A DNA stretch of 17,611 bases from positions 1-17,611 of the forward strand of contig CADBKS010000041.1 of NCBI GenBank assembly GCA_902795255.1, in the 5' to 3' direction. The notes below the pieces were generated by a model. It was not told where the DNA came from. It saw nothing but the letters and a program-made list of their open reading frames with translations, and searched no databases. Of the stretch, positions 14,510 through 17,611 are shown one piece after another. The translations under genes were made by a program, and so were the position numbers. Origin of the DNA: an uncultured Chloroflexota bacterium (lineage in GTDB: Bacteria; Chloroflexota; Anaerolineae; Anaerolineales; Anaerolineaceae). Within the stretch, counting starts at the first letter, position 1. Each line of letters begins with the position of its first letter.

Positions 14510-15610
14510 ATGAAAAAAAGAGCATTTTTACTGATCATTGGAATTTTGATGCTGGGCGGGTGCTCCGCACTGGTGCCCGGAGAATTCGGAGACCTGACCT
14601 ATGAACAGGTCCAGATGTACGCACAGCAGACGCTTACCGCTCAGGCACACGAAACAGAAACCGCAGGCAGCCCGGAAGGCCTGCTGATCCGCCCGGTCAT
14701 TGAGACCGCTGAACCGCAGGATACCGGACTGATCATTCATCCTGTAGTCAGTTCCCCGACCCCGATCCCTACCGCGCTTCCGACTTTCACGCCGATCGTC
14801 CTGGATATCCCGAGCTATCTGCAGCCGACGGAGGTGACTTACGCCACACCCCTTTATGCGCAGCCGGTCAATACGGTGTGCGACCGCGTGCGTTTTCTTG
14901 AAGACGTAACGATCCCGGATGATACGCAGATGTCACCGGGCCAGGTTTTCCGGAAGATCTGGCGGATCCAGAACGCCGGCTCCTGCACATGGACCGCGGG
15001 CTATCAGCTGGTGTTCTACAGCGGAGATTCCATGGGGGACAACCTCGCGGTCAATCTGCCGTCGGTCGTGGCTCCCGGAGAGACGATCGATGTCGGTGTG
15101 GATCTGACTGCTCCCCGGGCTTACGGGGTTTTCCAGAGCAACTGGAAACTGCGCAGCCCTGCCGGAACCATGTTTGGGACCGCCAATTCGGAGAATGACG
15201 CGATCTGGGCAAGGATCGTCGTCGGGAACAATAACAATCTCTCGACCGTGGCCCCGGACGTGACACCCGTGAATACAGGGTGTACACTGCTCTCCGTTGA
15301 CCCGGCTTACCGCACTTCTTTCGGTCCGGGCGAAGAGGCGGATTTCTCGTTCCGGGTCCGGAATGATTCCGGTGTGACCTGGGATACGGATGATTTTGAC
15401 GTTGCGTTCATCGACGGCGAGAACATGCTGAAGCGGAAGGACCAGATCCGCCATGATCTGCCGAATGATGTTGCTCCGGGAACAACGCTGACCTACCTCT
15501 TTGACGCGGTCGTCCCGGATACACAGGGCGTTTACACCATGACGATGGGGATCGTCCGCGGATATGAGGTTTTCTGTACCGTAGACGTGACGGTAAACGT
15601 TGTTTATTGA
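14510..15610 (+). CDS. Lipoprotein with two NBR1-type Ig-like domains
   Basis: The frame opens at 14492, but GGAGG at 14500-14504 sits six bases before the ATG at 14510, giving MKKRAFLLIIGILMLGGC with lipobox LGGC and lipid-modified Cys18. The 366-residue protein then has a Gln/Thr-rich segment, a Pro/Thr spacer (about 82-97), and two Ig-like domains (about 122-238 and 256-366). The first has the classic NBR1 four-tryptophan pattern: SPGQVFRKIWRIQNAGSCTW, LVFYSGD, VAPGETIDV, YGVFQSNWKL. The second is more diverged (FRVRNDSGVTW, VAPGTTLTY, GVYTMTMGI). Each domain holds a Cys pair (124/159 and 258/356) that could form a disulfide. Such secreted NBR1-like domains are frequent in Anaerolineae; function is unknown, probably surface binding. 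It follows the glycosylase by 33 bases. Confidence 0.88.
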   Translation: MKKRAFLLIIGILMLGGCSALVPGEFGDLTYEQVQMYAQQTLTAQAHETETAGSPEGLLIRPVIETAEPQDTGLIIHPVVSSPTPIPTALPTFTPIVLDIPSYLQPTEVTYATPLYAQPVNTVCDRVRFLEDVTIPDDTQMSPGQVFRKIWRIQNAGSCTWTAGYQLVFYSGDSMGDNLAVNLPSVVAPGETIDVGVDLTAPRAYGVFQSNWKLRSPAGTMFGTANSENDAIWARIVVGNNNNLSTVAPDVTPVNTGCTLLSVDPAYRTSFGPGEEADFSFRVRNDSGVTWDTDDFDVAFIDGENMLKRKDQIRHDLPNDVAPGTTLTYLFDAVVPDTQGVYTMTMGIVRGYEVFCTVDVTVNVVY

Positions 15611-15655
15611 GGCAAAAAAGAGTATAATAGTGGATTGACTTTTCATGAAAAGTCA
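15600..15655 (+). promoter_or_regulatory. aspS promoter with palindrome at the transcription start
   Basis: TATAAT at 15623-15628 lies 17 bases after TTGTTT (15600-15605), a recognisable sigma-70-type promoter that overlaps the end of the lipoprotein gene. The predicted start near 15635 is followed at once by a perfect 20-bp palindrome (15636-15655, arms TGACTTTTCA/TGAAAAGTCA). This could be an operator or a 5' stem in the mRNA. The leader before aspS is about 50 bases, too short for a T-box. Confidence 0.6.
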
Positions 15656-15684
15656 TAGAATTGCAGCAGTAAAGGCGGATAAAT

Positions 15685-17463
15685 ATGTATAAGACGCATA
15701 CTTGTGGAGAGCTTCGAGCCTCCGATGCCGGAAAAACCGTTACCCTGGCCGGCTGGGTCCATCGTTATCGAAATCATGGCGGTGTGTATTTTGTGGATCT
15801 GCGGGACCGCTACGGTCTGACCCAGATCGTGATCAATCCGGAAGATGAAAACATGTCCGAACTCTGCCAGAGCATCCGTTTTGAATGGGTCCTGCAGGTG
15901 ACGGGTGTCGTACGGCTCCGCGAGGGAACGCCCAACCCGAACCTTGCCACCGGGGAGATCGAAGTTCCCGCGCAGACCATCAAGGTGCTCAACACCTGCA
16001 AAGTCCTGCCGTTTTCCATCAATAATCCCGACGAGAAAGTCGATGAACAGCTGCGTCTGAAGTACCGTTTCCTTGACCTCCGCAGGGAAAAGATGCGCGA
16101 TAACCTGATCCTTCGCCACCGGATCATTAAATTCATGCGTGATTATCTGGATGACAAGGGTTTCCTTGAGATCGAGACCCCGATCCTGTTTAAAACGACC
16201 CCGGAAGGCGCCCGCGACTATATCGTCCCGTCCCGGATCTACCCCGGTGAAGTCTGGGCCCTGCCGCAGAGCCCCCAGCAGCTCAAGCAGCTGCTGCAGG
16301 TCGCAGGCGTGGAAAAATATTTCCAGATCGCCCGCTGTTTCCGCGATGAAGACCCGCGCGGTGACCGCCAGCCTGAATTCACCCAGCTGGATATGGAAAT
16401 GTCCTTCTGCCAGCGTGATGACATCCTTGACCTGATGGAAGAGATGTTCAACAAGATGGTCGAGACCGTCACCCCGCAGAAGCAGGTCATGTTCCACCCC
16501 TGGCCGAAACTGACCTACCAGGAAGCCATGGACCGTTTCGGTAAGGACGCGCCGGATATGCGCTTCGGTCTGGAACTGGTCAATGTGGGTGACTGGGCTG
16601 CGGACTGCGGTTTTTCCGTTTTCGAAAACGCCATCAAAGACGGCGGCAGTGTCCGCGGCATCAATGCGAAGGGTGCCGGTGAATATTCCCGCAAACAGCT
16701 CGATGAGCTGACCGAACAGGTCAAGCTCTGGGGCGCGCACGGTCTGGCTTACGTCAAGATCAGCCCGAAGGGTGAAGTCAGCAGCCCGATGCGCAAGTTC
16801 ATCGGTGATGAAAAATGGGCCGAACTGATGACCCGGATGGAAGCCGAAAACGGCGACCTGCTGCTCTTCGTTGCCGATAAGAAAGCTGTCGTTTACGATT
16901 CCCTCGCCCGCCTGCGTGTCCTGATGGGCGACCGCCTCGGGCTCCGCGACAACAACAAACTCGCGTTCTGCTGGATCGTGGACTTCCCGCTGTTTGAGTG
17001 GAATGAAGATGAGAACCGCTGGGATGCGACGCATCATCCGTTTACCCGCCCGGTCGATGAGGATTTCGATCTCCTCGATACCGATCCCGGCAAGGTCCGC
17101 GGGAACCAGTACGATATGGTCCTGAACAACTATGAACTGGCCTCCGGTTCGCTGAGAATTCATGAACGTGCTCTTCAGGAGAAGGTCTTCTCCATTATCG
17201 GCATGTCCATGGAAGTCGCGCGCGAACGCTTCCATCAGATCATGGATGCATTTGAATACGGTGCACCCCCGCACGGCGGCATCGCTCCGGGTGTTGACCG
17301 CCTGGTCATGCTGCTGGCGGATGAACCGAACATCCGTGAAGTCATTGCCTTCCCGAAGAACACGGCCGGCCGCGATGTGATGGCAGGGGCTCCTTCGCCG
17401 ACCATGCCCGGCCAGCTTGAGGAACTGCACATCAAAGTCGTCCTCCCCGAGCCGAAAAAATAA
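15685..17463 (+). CDS. aspS: Aspartyl-tRNA synthetase, bacterial type, predicted non-discriminating
   Basis: The 592-residue class II synthetase is complete. It has an N-terminal OB-fold anticodon domain (1-110), motif 1 region ([20 protein letters not shown]), motif 2 ([23 protein letters not shown]), the inserted GAD domain in the middle, and motif 3 ([13 protein letters not shown]) near the end. It charges tRNA-Asp with aspartate in the cytoplasm. Residues 31 and 81 are His and Gly (NHGGVYF and REGTPNPN). In Pseudomonas aeruginosa these residues are tied to acceptance of tRNA-Asn; discriminating enzymes such as E. coli's have Leu in place of the His. This suggests Asn-tRNA is completed by GatCAB amidation. 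It has its own promoter, a weak GGCGG-like site before the ATG, and a strong terminator 14 bases after the stop. Confidence 0.97.
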   Translation: MYKTHTCGELRASDAGKTVTLAGWVHRYRNHGGVYFVDLRDRYGLTQIVINPEDENMSELCQSIRFEWVLQVTGVVRLREGTPNPNLATGEIEVPAQTIKVLNTCKVLPFSINNPDEKVDEQLRLKYRFLDLRREKMRDNLILRHRIIKFMRDYLDDKGFLEIETPILFKTTPEGARDYIVPSRIYPGEVWALPQSPQQLKQLLQVAGVEKYFQIARCFRDEDPRGDRQPEFTQLDMEMSFCQRDDILDLMEEMFNKMVETVTPQKQVMFHPWPKLTYQEAMDRFGKDAPDMRFGLELVNVGDWAADCGFSVFENAIKDGGSVRGINAKGAGEYSRKQLDELTEQVKLWGAHGLAYVKISPKGEVSSPMRKFIGDEKWAELMTRMEAENGDLLLFVADKKAVVYDSLARLRVLMGDRLGLRDNNKLAFCWIVDFPLFEWNEDENRWDATHHPFTRPVDEDFDLLDTDPGKVRGNQYDMVLNNYELASGSLRIHERALQEKVFSIIGMSMEVARERFHQIMDAFEYGAPPHGGIAPGVDRLVMLLADEPNIREVIAFPKNTAGRDVMAGAPSPTMPGQLEELHIKVVLPEPKK

Positions 17464-17476
17464 ACCGTGAAAGAAC

Positions 17477-17508
17477 AAAAACGGACCGTCTCAGACGGTC
17501 CGTTTTTT
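17477..17508 (+). terminator. Intrinsic terminator of aspS
   Basis: ACGGACCGT (17481-17489) and ACGGTCCGT (17495-17503) form a perfect 9-bp stem with a CTCAG loop, extended by A-T pairs from the flanking A4 and T6. The T-run at 17503-17508 follows the stem. The A-run before it means the structure could also work on the minus strand. Confidence 0.93.
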
Positions 17509-17528
17509 GTTGTTCATGGTAGAGAAAA

Positions 17529-17611
17529 CCACCTGCTAAGCAGGTGGAGCCGAAGAGCTTTAGCATAATGCTTATCGGGAGCATGCTGCCGGACCTGAAT
17601 ATGTGCTGTAT
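17529..17611. mobile_element. Possible end of an IS200/IS605-type element, cut by window edge
   Basis: After the terminator, CCACCTGC (17529-17536) and GCAGGTGG (17540-17547) make a perfect 8-bp hairpin with a TAA loop, preceded by AAAA. A short second stem-loop AGCATAATGCT follows at 17562-17572. Subterminal hairpins of this sort near an element end are typical of IS200/IS605 transposons and their PATE-like derivatives. No transposase is visible before the window stops, so this is a tentative reading; an ordinary hairpin remains possible. Confidence 0.35.

Noticed and set aside
15643..17478. 611-codon minus-strand open frame opposite aspS
   Set aside because: It covers the whole of aspS, whose class II motifs are intact. 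The antisense product has no known domain and begins in the terminator.

Overview
The window looks like a chromosomal stretch of a Chloroflexota bacterium, probably Anaerolineae. This rests on a two-domain NBR1-type Ig lipoprotein with a Pro/Thr-rich linker, P/T-rich lipoprotein tails, a DUF951 protein beside the t6A genes, and fairly high GC with GC-rich codon use. No rRNA or protein marker fixes the taxon, so the placement is an inference of moderate confidence.

Left part (1-2405): an edge-truncated minus-strand gene of unknown function (1-471), then a structured intergenic region. Next comes an AT-rich plus-strand gene for an AAA_14/DUF4143 ATPase (890-2143). Related short palindromic repeats flank it on both sides, and a heptamer tandem tract follows. 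This part looks like an accessory island.

Middle part (2406-11750, all minus strand): an efflux locus that appears to be read from about 11747 leftward. The gene order is lipoprotein adaptor D, membrane-anchored adaptor C, MacB-type ATPase, MacB-type permease, lipoprotein adaptor B, then, after about 680 bp of tandem repeats, membrane-anchored adaptor A. D resembles B and C resembles A, so a lipoprotein/anchored adaptor pair seems to have been duplicated around a single split MacB-like ABC core. Upstream, a long hairpin ending in U7 is preceded by a promoter-like element with an 11-bp-period direct repeat. This suggests a regulated leader or a small RNA.

Right part (11916-17463, plus strand): DUF951 (possibly leaderless), tsaE, tsaB, a RimI-like acetyltransferase, a type-4 uracil-DNA glycosylase ending in a beta-clamp-binding motif, an NBR1-Ig lipoprotein, and aspS. 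The first five are tightly packed and probably co-transcribed. The set is mostly translation fidelity (t6A modification of tRNA, aspartyl-tRNA) and DNA repair. AspRS carries His31 and Gly81, the residues linked to non-discriminating enzymes, so Asn-tRNA may be made by transamidation. aspS has its own promoter and ends in a strong intrinsic terminator. The last ~90 bases hold a hairpin that may be the start of an IS200/IS605-type element.
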